DNA of 56,480 nucleotides from Oscillospiraceae bacterium. Lineage in GTDB: Bacteria > Bacillota > Clostridia > Oscillospirales > Oscillospiraceae. The notes below the pieces were generated by a model. That model made no database searches and had not been told where the DNA came from. It saw only the letters and a program-made list of their open reading frames with translations. The position numbers and the translations under genes were made by a program. Shown here piece after piece: positions 15,988 to 24,142 of the stretch. Within the stretch, counting starts at the first letter, position 1; every line of letters starts with the position of its first letter. Location: contig CAJTFK010000026.1 of the NCBI GenBank assembly GCA_910575505.1, positions 1 through 56,480 of the forward strand, in the 5' to 3' direction.

Positions 15988-17912
15988 TTCAAAAGAGCGG
16001 CTACATCAAAGCAGGCAGTGCTTCCGGGTACATGAAGTACATCGCTACTCGTGAGCGAGTGGAAAAGCTGGAAGGCAGTGCTCCTGTGACGAAAGGTCAA
16101 CAGCAGCTCATTGAAAATCTGCTCCGAGATTTTCCCGACGCCAATAAGTTGGACGAATACAGCGGCTATTGTTTGGCGCCAACCACTGGCAACGCCTCCG
16201 CGTTGATCTCTGCGGTGCTGGATGTGAACGTGCACGAGTTTACTGATAGAGATGGCTACATGAAGTACATCGCAACCCGGCCCCGTGCTGAGCGCCACGG
16301 TGAGCATGGCCTATTCAGTAATCGGCCGGTGTCGCTGGACACCGCGCTCAAAGAAGTCGAGACGCACACCGGAAACGTGTGGACCTTCATCTGGTCTCTG
16401 CGTCGGGAGGACGCGGTGCGGCTTGGATACGACCATGCAGAGAGCTGGCGAAAGCTGATCAAGGCCCATCAGGTGGAGATCGCGGAGGCCATGAAGATTC
16501 CGCCGGACCAACTCCGTTGGTATGCGGCGTTCCACGATGAAGGCCACCATCCTCATGTTCACGCCATGGTCTGGTCAGATAATCCGAAGCAGGGTCGATT
16601 GACCAAAGAGGGTGTCAAAAAGATTCGCTCCAGGTTCTCTAATGATATTTTTCAAGATGAGATGTACACGCTCTATCAGAAAAAGGATGTTTCCTACGAT
16701 GCACTTGTCGCAGAGGCACGCCGGACCATGAAAGAGCTGCTGGAGAAGATGCATTCAGGTTCCTGTGACAGCCCATTGATTGAAAGCAAGCTGCTGGAAC
16801 TGTCACAGTCGCTGGAAACCGTCAAGGGCAAGAAGATATACGGTTACTTGAAGAAGCCGGTCAAGGCTCAGGTGGATGGCATCGTGGACGAACTGGAGAA
16901 GCTCCCGGAGGTTGCGGAGTGCTACGAGGTCTGGAACGGTCTGCGAGATGAGCTGGAGAGCTACTACAAGGACGCACCTCGTCAGCGGCTGCCGCTTTCA
17001 CAGCAGAAGGAATTCCGAACGATCAAGAATCTGATTATTCGCGAGGCGGAGAATCTGCGGCTGGGTGTGTTCACCTTCGAGGACACGGACATGGAGGGCG
17101 AGCCGGAAGTGGATTCGGAAGTCCTTCCGCAAGGTGCCAGATACAGTGAGGTGCTAGAGTATCGTCAGGCGAGGGCGCTGCTCTACAATGACGATGTCAC
17201 GCAGGCAGAAAAACGAGAAGCGCTGAGAGTGCTGGAGCAATTGTGGGACAAAGATTTTACCTCAGCTGCATACCACTTGGGCAGAGCGTACCGGGACGGC
17301 CTTGGCGTGCTGCCGGACGACGAGCAGACAGAGGAATGGTTCCACTGCTCTGCCGCAATAGGGGACACACGGTCACAATACGTCCTGGGAAAACTGCTCC
17401 AGGAGCAAGGGCGGCTCAGTGAGGCGGTGTCGTGGTACGAGCATGCCTGTAAATCTGACAGCCAGTACGCCCAGTACTCCCTCGGAAAGATGTACCTCCT
17501 GGGCAATGGCGTTCCGAAAGACGTCAGCAAGGCGATTCAGCTGCTGACGTCTTCCGCGAACCAGGGGAACCAATATGCGCAGTATGTTCTCGGCAAGCTC
17601 TGCCTGCAGGGCAAGGAGGTAGAAAAGAATCCAGGGGCAGCAGAGTATTGGCTGACGCTGTCTGCTGTTCAGGGTAACGCACCCGCCCAGTTCCTCCTGG
17701 AACACCGTCAGTATGATCCGTCTGTTCTTCTTTGCACTGTGAGGCTACTCCACCACATGAGCAACATTTTCTGGGAAACGCTTCCGCCGCCTAATCCGGC
17801 GGGAGGCCATGTGGAGAGCAAGCTCATGGGTCGGATTCGTGAGAAGAAGATTGCGATGGGGCATAAAGCGGATGATCATGAGGAGTATCAGGGCCCATCA
17901 ATGTCAATGTGA
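15975..17912 (+). CDS. MobP-type relaxase with C-terminal Sel1 repeats
   Basis: 645 aa. It is expected to nick oriT and pilot the strand in conjugative mobilization. The relaxase domain covers about 1-260: an N-terminal segment with Tyr candidates (SGYIKAGSASGYMKYIATRERVE), a second YMKYIATRPRAERHG box, and the metal-binding HDEGHHPHVHAMVW near 187-200. A linker of mixed helices follows. Residues about 415-580 are Sel1/TPR-like repeats (AAYHLGRAYRDGLGV, AQYSLGKMYLLGNGV, AQYVLGKLCLQGKEV), a protein-protein interaction region that may contact the helper's coupling protein (inference). It resembles MobP3-class relaxases of Firmicutes IMEs. Confidence 0.88.
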   Translation: MVRLIQKSGYIKAGSASGYMKYIATRERVEKLEGSAPVTKGQQQLIENLLRDFPDANKLDEYSGYCLAPTTGNASALISAVLDVNVHEFTDRDGYMKYIATRPRAERHGEHGLFSNRPVSLDTALKEVETHTGNVWTFIWSLRREDAVRLGYDHAESWRKLIKAHQVEIAEAMKIPPDQLRWYAAFHDEGHHPHVHAMVWSDNPKQGRLTKEGVKKIRSRFSNDIFQDEMYTLYQKKDVSYDALVAEARRTMKELLEKMHSGSCDSPLIESKLLELSQSLETVKGKKIYGYLKKPVKAQVDGIVDELEKLPEVAECYEVWNGLRDELESYYKDAPRQRLPLSQQKEFRTIKNLIIREAENLRLGVFTFEDTDMEGEPEVDSEVLPQGARYSEVLEYRQARALLYNDDVTQAEKREALRVLEQLWDKDFTSAAYHLGRAYRDGLGVLPDDEQTEEWFHCSAAIGDTRSQYVLGKLLQEQGRLSEAVSWYEHACKSDSQYAQYSLGKMYLLGNGVPKDVSKAIQLLTSSANQGNQYAQYVLGKLCLQGKEVEKNPGAAEYWLTLSAVQGNAPAQFLLEHRQYDPSVLLCTVRLLHHMSNIFWETLPPPNPAGGHVESKLMGRIREKKIAMGHKADDHEEYQGPSMSM

Positions 17913-18046
17913 CAGGCTCAAAATTTGAGTCGCATAAACAAAGATAAAAGTCCGCAGGAAAAAGTTCTCAAAAAAGTTTCCGTTTAGGGGTGGCTATTCA
18001 GACGCGGTTAGGGTATTGTGTGTTGCTGCAAAGGAGGTGGGTGGAG

Positions 18047-18343
18047 ATGAGAAAAACCCTGGAAGATCTCTACTACGGCAACATCACGCCCTGCGAACAG
18101 CAGATGACGCCTGGCTCAGAACTGAAGCGGGCGGTGGAGCGGGTTGCTAAGTGCGAGGAGCAGCTGATGGAACTCATCAACGAGGAGGGTCAGCAGATCC
18201 TCACAAGGCTTACCCGCTCTCAGCAGGAGGCCAACAGCATTACAGCAACCGAAAATTTCATCCTGGGCTTCCGCCTTGGTGTCCGTCTGGTAGCGGAGTG
18301 CATGGATGAAAACGATGGCGACATCAGAAGCGGAGGTGAATAG
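18047..18343 (+). CDS. DUF6809-type small protein
   Basis: 98 aa, helical (MRKTLEDLYYGNITPCEQQM … ENFILGFRLGVRLVAECM). This pattern is common in small proteins encoded just before integrases of clostridial elements (DUF6809). ATG 18047 follows AAAGGAGGTGGGTGGAG and is preferred over an ATG 57 nt earlier without such a site. It ends 3 nt before the integrase start, so the two are coupled. Function unknown. Confidence 0.7.
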   Translation: MRKTLEDLYYGNITPCEQQMTPGSELKRAVERVAKCEEQLMELINEEGQQILTRLTRSQQEANSITATENFILGFRLGVRLVAECMDENDGDIRSGGE

Positions 18344-18346
18344 CAA

Positions 18347-19504
18347 GTGACAAAGCGCAGGGCAAACGGCGAAGGAAATATTCGCAAACGTAAGGATGGC
18401 CGCTGGGAAGGGCGCTACACGGCGGGCTATGACCCGGAGACTGGAAAACGTATTACGAAAAATGTTCTTGGCAGAACCCAGGCGGAGGTCAAGGAAAAAC
18501 TGAAAGTGGCCATTGCCGAGGGCCAGCGCCTGGATATCTCTAAGGCCGGGAATTACACAGTAGCGACGTGGGTGCGAACATGGTATGAGGTTTACGCCGA
18601 GCCTCGTATCCGGCCAAACACACGGGAGTACTACATGAATTATATTGAAAACCACATCGTTCCAGGTATCGGCAAAATCATGCTGGACAAATTGACGACC
18701 ATTCAAATTCAGCGGTTTTACAACAATCTCCAGAAGAATGGTCGAGTCCAGCGCAAGGGGTACCCTGAACTGAAGGATAAAAGCCTCAGCCCACGAGTGG
18801 TCAGAGGTGTCCACACCCTTTTGAGCAACTGTCTGGACCAAGCGGTAGCGGAACGACTGATTCTCGTGAATCCAGCCCAGGGTTGTAAACTGCCAAAGCT
18901 GGAGAAAAAGGAGATGCATATTCTGCCGCAGGAGAAGATCGGCATGTATCTGGCGGAGGCAGAACGCCGGGGACTTCTGGCGGCATTCTACCTGGAACTG
19001 ACCACGGGCCTGAGAAGAGGCGAATTACTGGCACTTTTGTGGACAGACTTGGATGCAGAAGCCAGAACAATCTCTGTTACAAAACAGGTGAATCGAATTA
19101 AGGGCGAACTGGTGGTCAGTCCGCCGAAGACGCAGAACTCTGTACGGACGCTGGCGATTCCACAGCAGGCGGTGGACCTTCTAGTCGAGGAACACAAAAA
19201 GCACCCAGGTAATCCATATATGTTCCCGTCGCCTAAAACCGGAACAATGTACGATCCTGATGCCTTCCGCCGAACTCATGATAAAATCCTGAAAGCAATA
19301 GGCGCGGAACACGTTCGGTTCCACGATATGAGGCATCTTTTCGCAACCCTGTCCTTGAAGAACGGGGTAGATGTGAAGACACTCTCCGGTGCCTTGGGCC
19401 ACTACTCAGCGGGCTTCACGCTGAACACCTACACCCACGCCACGGCGCAGATGAAGCAGGACGCGGCGGACACCATCGGGGCGGTGATAAGCAGCCAGAT
19501 GTGA
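18347..19504 (+). CDS. Tn916-type tyrosine recombinase (integrase C) of the IME
   Basis: 385 aa starting at GTG, preceded by CGGAGGTGAA, which overlaps the end of the upstream gene. Domains match integrase A: AP2-like arm-binding (1-50), core-binding (65-165), catalytic domain with TGLRRGE, HDMRH, LGHYS and LNTYTHA. It lies 185 nt from the att site within tRNA-Val, the normal position for an IME integrase, and is intact. The protein is close to 95 percent identical to integrase A by eye, while synonymous sites differ widely, so both have been kept under protein-level selection. Confidence 0.95.
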   Translation: MTKRRANGEGNIRKRKDGRWEGRYTAGYDPETGKRITKNVLGRTQAEVKEKLKVAIAEGQRLDISKAGNYTVATWVRTWYEVYAEPRIRPNTREYYMNYIENHIVPGIGKIMLDKLTTIQIQRFYNNLQKNGRVQRKGYPELKDKSLSPRVVRGVHTLLSNCLDQAVAERLILVNPAQGCKLPKLEKKEMHILPQEKIGMYLAEAERRGLLAAFYLELTTGLRRGELLALLWTDLDAEARTISVTKQVNRIKGELVVSPPKTQNSVRTLAIPQQAVDLLVEEHKKHPGNPYMFPSPKTGTMYDPDAFRRTHDKILKAIGAEHVRFHDMRHLFATLSLKNGVDVKTLSGALGHYSAGFTLNTYTHATAQMKQDAADTIGAVISSQM

Positions 19505-19528
19505 GAGGGAAGTGGCTCAAATAGCAGC

Positions 19529-19553
19529 ACCGGGCAGAAAATTCCTGCCCGGT
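19529..19553 (+). terminator. Terminator after IME integrase
   Basis: ACCGGGCAG/CTGCCCGGT with a 7-nt loop, then ACTCTTTC. Confidence 0.6.
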
Positions 19554-19584
19554 ACTCTTTCACTCTTTCCAGTCTTTTCCCCGT

Positions 19585-19603
19585 GTGGGTCAACTTGTGG
19601 GTC
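19585..19603 (+). repeat. Paired TGGGTC motif at IME right end
   Basis: The 19-mer GTGGGTCAACTTGTGGGTC, identical to 3422-3440 and 3685-3703, about 90 nt from the att site. Confidence 0.45.
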
Positions 19604-19651
19604 GGCCCGGTTACTAGCAAGTCACTAACAAAAGAAAAGTTACCAAAACAA

Positions 19652-19683
19652 GAGAAAACCCTGAAACCATTACAGTTTCAGGG
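19652..19683 (-). terminator. IME-borne terminator of the tRNA operon
   Basis: On the minus strand, 6 nt past the CCA of tRNA-Val, CCCTGAAAC/GTTTCAGGG forms a perfect 9-bp stem followed by TTTTCTC. It ends the tRNA-Met-Glu-Val transcript although it belongs to the element. Confidence 0.75.
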
Positions 19684-19689
19684 CTTCTG

Positions 19690-19766
19690 TGGTGGAGACT
19701 ACTGGACTCGAACCAGTGGCCTCATGCGTGTGAAGCATGCGCTCTAACCAGCTGAGCTAAGCCTCC
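19690..19766 (-). tRNA. tRNA-Val(CAC)
   Basis: Complete 77-nt cloverleaf with encoded CCA: acceptor GGAGGCT/AGTCTCC, D stem GCTC/GAGC, anticodon stem CATGC/GCATG with loop TTCACAC (anticodon CAC), T stem ACTGG/CCAGT. Its 3' 45 nt are the IME attachment site and integration keeps the gene whole. Confidence 0.95.
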
Positions 19767-19790
19767 ATACAGATATGAACTTTTTGGTTC

Positions 19791-19825
19791 CCCATAAGAC
19801 GCCGCACGTCACAGCGTCTTATGGG
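19791..19825. repeat. 12-bp hairpin between tRNA-Val and tRNA-Glu
   Basis: Perfect stem CCCATAAGACGC/GCGTCTTATGGG with an 11-nt loop. There is no T-run, so it is more likely a processing or stability hairpin in the tRNA precursor than a terminator. Confidence 0.6.
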
Positions 19826-19826
19826 A

Positions 19827-19901
19827 TGGTGACCCGTACGGGATTCGAACCCATGTTACAGCCGTGAAAGGGCCGTGTCTTAACCACTTGACCAACGGGC
19901 C
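19827..19901 (-). tRNA. tRNA-Glu(TTC)
   Basis: 75 nt with encoded CCA: acceptor GGCCCGT/ACGGGTC, anticodon loop CTTTCAC (anticodon TTC), T loop GGGTTCGAATCCC. Middle gene of the three-tRNA operon. Confidence 0.95.
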
Positions 19902-19923
19902 GTTTGTGAAAAAGCTGGAGAAG

Positions 19924-19959
19924 AATTTCATAAAGCGCCTGAAGGCGCTTTATGAAATT
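19924..19959. repeat. 16-bp hairpin between tRNA-Glu and tRNA-Met
   Basis: Perfect stem AATTTCATAAAGCGCC with a 4-nt loop, filling nearly the whole spacer between the two tRNAs. Confidence 0.65.
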
Positions 19960-19960
19960 T

Positions 19961-20037
19961 TGGTAGCGGCACCTGGATTTGAACCGGGGACACTGCGGGT
20001 ATGAACCGCATGCTCTAGCCAACTGAGCTATGCCGCC
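19961..20037 (-). tRNA. tRNA-Met(CAT)
   Basis: 77 nt with encoded CCA: acceptor GGCGGCA/TGCCGCT (terminal G-U), D stem GCTC/GAGC, anticodon stem TGCGG/CCGCA with loop TTCATAC (anticodon CAT). The D-arm and the paired 1-72 position favour elongator Met over initiator. First gene after the promoter. Confidence 0.92.
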
Positions 20038-20066
20038 ATGTAGCTGTTCCGTAACGGACAAGTGAT

Positions 20067-20096
20067 ACTATAGCAGACAGACACCGTGTTTGTCAA
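20067..20096 (-). promoter_or_regulatory. Promoter of the tRNA operon
   Basis: Minus strand TTGACA (20091-20096), 18-nt spacer, TATAGT (20067-20072), about 30 nt before tRNA-Met. A strong sigma-A type promoter. Confidence 0.8.
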
Positions 20097-20453
20097 GCTT
20101 TTCCTATGCTTTTTTGAAAAAAATTTTTGTCTCAGCTCCCACCAGCCGCCCGAGGACGGCTTCCAGCCATGGGTCGCTTATAAAGCTGCCAAAGACCGCC
20201 GTCTATGGAGGCCGTCCCCAAACCCATCACGAGGGTCCGTTCTCCGTCCCGGCTGCGGAGCAGCTCCTGTCTGTCCTTCTGCCGCAATGGGGAAGTGACG
20301 GCCCTGCCGGCGTCAAGGGCAGAGCTGAACTTTTCAGCATTTCAGGAATTTAAGTCTTTTGTAACAATTCATGCTGGTTTCCTTAACAACTTCCCTGTAT
20401 ATTAAAATCTGCAAGAGACAATACTTCTTTTCATCCAATCTTCCAATCTATAG
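20097..20453. other. Intergenic, nothing recognised
   Basis: About 360 nt between the tRNA promoter and the pantothenate kinase terminator. Short open frames exist on the plus strand but none has a ribosome site or recognisable sequence. Confidence 0.6.
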
Positions 20454-20486
20454 GAAACGGGCCCGCCGCAAGGCAGGTCCGTTTTC
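20454..20486 (-). terminator. Terminator of the pantothenate kinase gene
   Basis: Imperfect 11-bp stem ACGGGCCCGCC/GGCAGGTCCGT with a 4-nt loop and a T tract on either side, just past the stop at 20505. Confidence 0.6.
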
Positions 20487-20504
20487 CTGTTCTCCGCCGT
20501 ATTC

Positions 20505-21344
20505 TCAGCTCAGCGCCTTCTGCTCCAGGCTGCACAGCCCCGCACCGATGGCGGTGGCGAAGGTGGCCCGCTCCGGGATGATATACCGAATGCCGTAAAG
20601 CCGCTGGAAATTCTCAAAGTTGGGAGCGGCCTGGGACAGCGTCGTCATAGCCCCTGTGAGGACCACTGTGTCCGCTCCGCAGCACTGGCAGGCCAGCACC
20701 GTCATGGTGCCGATGGCCTGGAGCACCAGATTCACCGCCCCGGCGGCCAGGTCCGCAGGGGTGGCGTCCTCCGCCAGATTGCCGAAGTTGGCGGCGGTGA
20801 GAGAGGGGTCCAGGGTGGCGGCGGGGTCCTTTGCGATGTCCCGGATGGTCAGGTCCACCCGGCCCAGGTCCCCCTGTTCCGCCAGCTTCTTAATCTGGCC
20901 GAAGCGCTCCATATCCACCAGCTTCCGGCACAGGCCCCCCAGGGTGCCGCCGCCGATGCCGCTGCCGCAGAGATGCCGCACCGCCTTGCCCCGCTCCGCC
21001 CAGAGAAAGGCGGTGCCGGTGCCCATGGTGGCCACCACGGCCCTGGGCTGCCCCGAAAGGGCCAGGGCTCCCGTGCCGCTGGCGGAAAATTCGTCCACCG
21101 TGCAGGTGGGCAGGCCGTAAATTCCCCCCTCGGCATAGGCGGCCCCTACGCCGGTGAGCACCACCCGGCGCACATCCCCCAGCTCCAGCCGATTGCCGGA
21201 CAGATAGCTGCCCAGGGCTCCGTAAAGGCTGGTGAGGGGGTCCTCCGCCCGGACCCGCAGGGTGGAGATGACGGCCCCGTCCCCTTTCAGACCCACAATC
21301 TTGGTGGTGGTGCCGCCGATGTCGATGCCAAGGATCACATCCAT
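20505..21344 (-). CDS. coaW: Type II pantothenate kinase
   Basis: 279 aa. It phosphorylates pantothenate, the first step of coenzyme A synthesis. The N-terminal ATP-binding GIDIGGTTTKIVGL (residues 6-19), the second phosphate loop ATMGTGTAFLW and the glycine-rich CGSGIGGGTLGGL identify the eukaryotic-like type II family of Firmicutes. Further VVLTGAMTTL and an early Glu/Asp-rich segment fit the family. Length is normal. It stands alone in the same direction as feoAB, with 117 nt between them. Confidence 0.88.
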   Translation of the reverse strand: MDVILGIDIGGTTTKIVGLKGDGAVISTLRVRAEDPLTSLYGALGSYLSGNRLELGDVRRVVLTGVGAAYAEGGIYGLPTCTVDEFSASGTGALALSGQPRAVVATMGTGTAFLWAERGKAVRHLCGSGIGGGTLGGLCRKLVDMERFGQIKKLAEQGDLGRVDLTIRDIAKDPAATLDPSLTAANFGNLAEDATPADLAAGAVNLVLQAIGTMTVLACQCCGADTVVLTGAMTTLSQAAPNFENFQRLYGIRYIIPERATFATAIGAGLCSLEQKALS

Positions 21345-21461
21345 GCCGGACTCCTCCTTTTTTCTCCCTTTTCAGGGGTTCCCCATCCGTCCCCGGGGTA
21401 TCCGGCGGACGGATGTGTGTTTTTTTATATATGGGGCCGCGCCGGCAGACGGTCCGGCCCC

Positions 21462-23501
21462 TCACAGCAGCAGGCCCACCCGGTACACCAGAAAGGTCAC
21501 CAGCCAGGCCACCAGCACCTGAAACAGGGCTGTGAACGCCGTCCAGGCCCAGCTGCCGGACTCCCGGTGAATGGCAGCCAGCGTGGCGGCGCAGGGGATG
21601 TACAGCAGACAGAATACCATGAGGCAGAAGGCGTTCAGCGGCCCGAAGCCGATGCCTTCCAGCACTTGGGAAAAGGCCTCCATGCCCGCCGGGGAGTTGG
21701 CATTGACAATGCCGAAGAGCACCGCGCAGCTGGAGACCACCACCTCCTTGGCGGAAATGCCGGCAATCAGCGCCACGGTAATCTGCCAGAAGCCCAGGCC
21801 GATGGGCGCGAAGAAGGGCGCCATCCACCGGCCAATCATCGCTCCGAAGCCCACGGAGAGGTCCGGGCTGTAGCCCTGGGGGCCGAAGTTCAGCAGAATC
21901 CAGATCAGCAGCGTAGCCAGAAAAATGGTGGTGCCGGCCTTGCCCAGGTAATCCTTCACCTTGTCCCACACGTAGATGCCCACTGTCCGGGCATCGGGCA
22001 TCTTATACTCCGGCAGCTCAATCAAAAGGTAGTTGACGCTCTTCTCCCGGTCCAGCAGGTGGAGCAGCACCGATACCAGGACCGCTACCACTATTCCAAT
22101 CAAATACATGGAGTACGCCGCCAGCATGGCCCGGCGGCCAAAGAACATGTGGGAAAACAGGATGTAAATGGTCAGACGGGCGTTGCAGCTCATAAAGGGC
22201 GTCACCAGCATGACCTTGTAGCGGTCCCGCCTGCTCTCCAGGGCCCGGGAGGCCATCAGCGCCGGAACGGTGCAGCCAAAGCCCAGCAGCATGGGAATGA
22301 AGGCCTTGCCGGAGAGGCCCAGGCGGCTCATAAGACCCTCCATCACATAGGCCACCCGGGCCATATAGCCGCTGTCCTCCAGAAAGGCCAGGGCCAGGAA
22401 GAGGATAAAGATATTGGGCAGGAAGGTGATGATGGTTCCCACGCCGCCGATGACGCCGTCAATTACCAGGGACTGGATCATCTCCCCGGCTCCCAGGGCC
22501 CCCATGGCCTGCTGGGCCGAGACGGACAGCCAGTCGATGGCGTGCTCGAAATACCCCTTGATCCAGTCCCCCACCGTAAAGGTCAGGAAGAACACCAGGG
22601 CCATAATGCCCAGGAACATGGGCACGCCCCAGATCCGGTGAGTCAGCACCTGGTCCGCCCGCTCCGTCAGCCGGTCCTGGCGCTGCTTGTGCAGCAGCAC
22701 CTCTCTCACGACCTCCTCGATGAAGCCGTATTTCTCATTGATGATGCGGGATTCGCCTCCCAGGTCCGACAGCCCCGGCAGATCCACGGGATACCGCTCC
22801 GTAATCTCCTTGTCCTCCTCCAGCAGCTTGATGGCGTGCCAGCGTGGGCGCTCCATGCTGGGGTACTTTTCCTGAAATTCCGTGAGAATCTGGTCGATGC
22901 GGTCCTCGATTTCATCGCTGTACACCATGGCGTATTCCCGGTGATGGTCATGGGCATGGAGGCTGGGGCGCTTATGCTGGTGGACCAGCCGGTCGGGACC
23001 GGAGAGGTTGCGGTGATGGGCCGCCGCATGAAGCAGGGAGTCCAGACCGCTGCGCCGCCGGGCGGAAACGGGGATTACCGGCACGCCCAGCATCTCCGGC
23101 AGGCGGTGCAGGTCAATCTCCATGCCCCGCTTCTCCACAATGTCCATCATGTTCAAGGCCAGCACCACCGGTTTTTCCAGCTCCAGCAGCTGCAAGGTCA
23201 GGTACAGGCTCCGCTCCAGGGCGGAGGCGTCCACCACATTGATGATGACGTCCACCTCGTCGCTGAGAATGAACTGCCGGGAGACGATTTCCTCCATGGT
23301 ATAGGAGGTCAGACTGTAGGTCCCCGGCAGGTCCACCAGACGGATATTCAGGTCGTGGTCCCGGATGGCGCCCTCCACCTTTTCCACTGTCACGCCGGGC
23401 CAGTTGGCCACCTTGAGATTGGCGCCGGTATAGGCGTTGAACAGGGTGGTTTTTCCGCAGTTGGGATTCCCGATAAAACCGATGGTCAGATTCTCGCTCA
23501 T
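21462..23501 (-). CDS. feoB: Ferrous iron transporter B
   Basis: 679 aa. GTP-driven Fe(II) uptake across the cytoplasmic membrane. G domain: GNPNCGKTT (G1, residues 10-18), VDLPGTYSL (G3) and NMMD (G4). A helical spacer domain runs to about residue 270, and the membrane domain with paired Gate motifs follows (LGFGCTVPALMASRALESRRDR; later GISAKEVVVSSCAV). The start ATG overlaps the feoA stop by 4 nt; the frame remains open upstream only because it overlaps feoA out of frame. A short His-rich stretch after the G domain is common in this gene group. Confidence 0.96.
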   Translation of the reverse strand: MSENLTIGFIGNPNCGKTTLFNAYTGANLKVANWPGVTVEKVEGAIRDHDLNIRLVDLPGTYSLTSYTMEEIVSRQFILSDEVDVIINVVDASALERSLYLTLQLLELEKPVVLALNMMDIVEKRGMEIDLHRLPEMLGVPVIPVSARRRSGLDSLLHAAAHHRNLSGPDRLVHQHKRPSLHAHDHHREYAMVYSDEIEDRIDQILTEFQEKYPSMERPRWHAIKLLEEDKEITERYPVDLPGLSDLGGESRIINEKYGFIEEVVREVLLHKQRQDRLTERADQVLTHRIWGVPMFLGIMALVFFLTFTVGDWIKGYFEHAIDWLSVSAQQAMGALGAGEMIQSLVIDGVIGGVGTIITFLPNIFILFLALAFLEDSGYMARVAYVMEGLMSRLGLSGKAFIPMLLGFGCTVPALMASRALESRRDRYKVMLVTPFMSCNARLTIYILFSHMFFGRRAMLAAYSMYLIGIVVAVLVSVLLHLLDREKSVNYLLIELPEYKMPDARTVGIYVWDKVKDYLGKAGTTIFLATLLIWILLNFGPQGYSPDLSVGFGAMIGRWMAPFFAPIGLGFWQITVALIAGISAKEVVVSSCAVLFGIVNANSPAGMEAFSQVLEGIGFGPLNAFCLMVFCLLYIPCAATLAAIHRESGSWAWTAFTALFQVLVAWLVTFLVYRVGLLL

Positions 23502-23731
23502 ACCGACGCCTCCACTTTCCGCACCGCGATGCTGGCGGTGATGTGCTCCCCCAGGGCAAAGCGGGACCCCCGGAGCTTGATAATCAGGATGCCCCTGCCT
23601 TTCCGGTTCACCACGGAAATCTTCGTCCGCCGGGTCATGCCCAGCACCTGCAAGCGCCGCTCCATCTGAAAGGGCAGGCTGATGTTTTCCACAACGCAGG
23701 TCTCCCCAACCTGCATGTCCTTCAGCAGCAT
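23498..23731 (-). CDS. feoA: FeoA, SH3-like partner of FeoB
   Basis: 77 aa. Small beta-barrel protein with MQVGETCVVENI, LQVLGMTRRTKISVV and RGSRFALGEHITASI, the typical FeoA pattern. Translation is coupled to feoB (ATGA overlap). It helps FeoB function at the membrane. ATG follows GAGAGG. Confidence 0.93.
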   Translation of the reverse strand: MLLKDMQVGETCVVENISLPFQMERRLQVLGMTRRTKISVVNRKGRGILIIKLRGSRFALGEHITASIAVRKVEASV

Positions 23732-23801
23732 AGTCTTCCTCTCTCCGTCTTTCTCCGGCGAGACGGCCTCCGCCGTCCCGCTCCGTTTTTGATTCCGCTT
23801 T

Positions 23802-23831
23802 ATTATACTGTCTGCGGCGGCGCTTGTCCAA
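23802..23831 (-). promoter_or_regulatory. feoAB promoter
   Basis: Minus strand TTGGAC (23826-23831), 18-nt spacer, perfect TATAAT (23802-23807), 70 nt before feoA. The rest of the gap up to the GH2 gene at 24143 (about 310 nt) shows no gene and no clear iron box. Confidence 0.7.
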
Positions 23832-24142
23832 CCGCTTTCCGGAAAACTTCGGTCCCGGCGGAAATTTTGTCTATATTGCTGTATGGCCGCTGAAAATACC
23901 GGCGTTTGCCAAGGGACTTCCGTGATTGAGACGAATCCGGGCCGCCATCCCCCTCACCGTCCCCCGCTCCGCCGGTCCTCAGACCGGCCCCCGTCTGGCC
24001 TGAGGGCGAAAAAAAGATTGCCAAACGGAAGGTGCGCCTATAAAATAAAATGGCAGCGGTGCGCACAGGCTGCGGGAAAACATGACGGGACTCCGGACGG
24101 CATGGCCGCGGAGACCGTGAATCGATCAAGGAGAGAACAACC

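Larger units (their letters stand above)
3527..19734 (+). mobile_element. Integrative mobilizable element at tRNA-Val(CAC), about 16.2 kb
   Basis: Bounded by 45-nt identical att copies (3527-3571 and 19690-19734; offset 16,163 bp), the right one lying inside an intact tRNA gene. It carries integrase (18347), excisionase-like protein (15000), relaxase (15975) with accessory protein (15565) and a candidate oriT (15302-15429). No coupling protein or type IV secretion genes are visible, so this is an IME and not a self-transmissible ICE. Cargo occupies about 4.0-14.5 kb. The adjacent att copy and integrase remnant on its left show that a second element is stacked at the same tRNA. Confidence 0.85.

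Noticed and set aside
15975..19504. The IME as a self-transmissible ICE
   Set aside because: No VirD4-, VirB4- or other secretion-type gene is visible between the att copies; only mobilization functions are present.
20973..23669. Very long open frame (about 900 codons) on the plus strand opposite feoB and coaW
   Set aside because: High-GC antisense shadow; composition is Gly/Pro/His/Gln-rich without any domain, while the minus strand encodes clear FeoA, FeoB and pantothenate kinase.
23502..23831. A longer FeoB starting upstream
   Set aside because: The extra 110 residues overlap feoA out of frame and read as low-complexity sequence; the ATGA overlap with feoA fixes the start at 23501.
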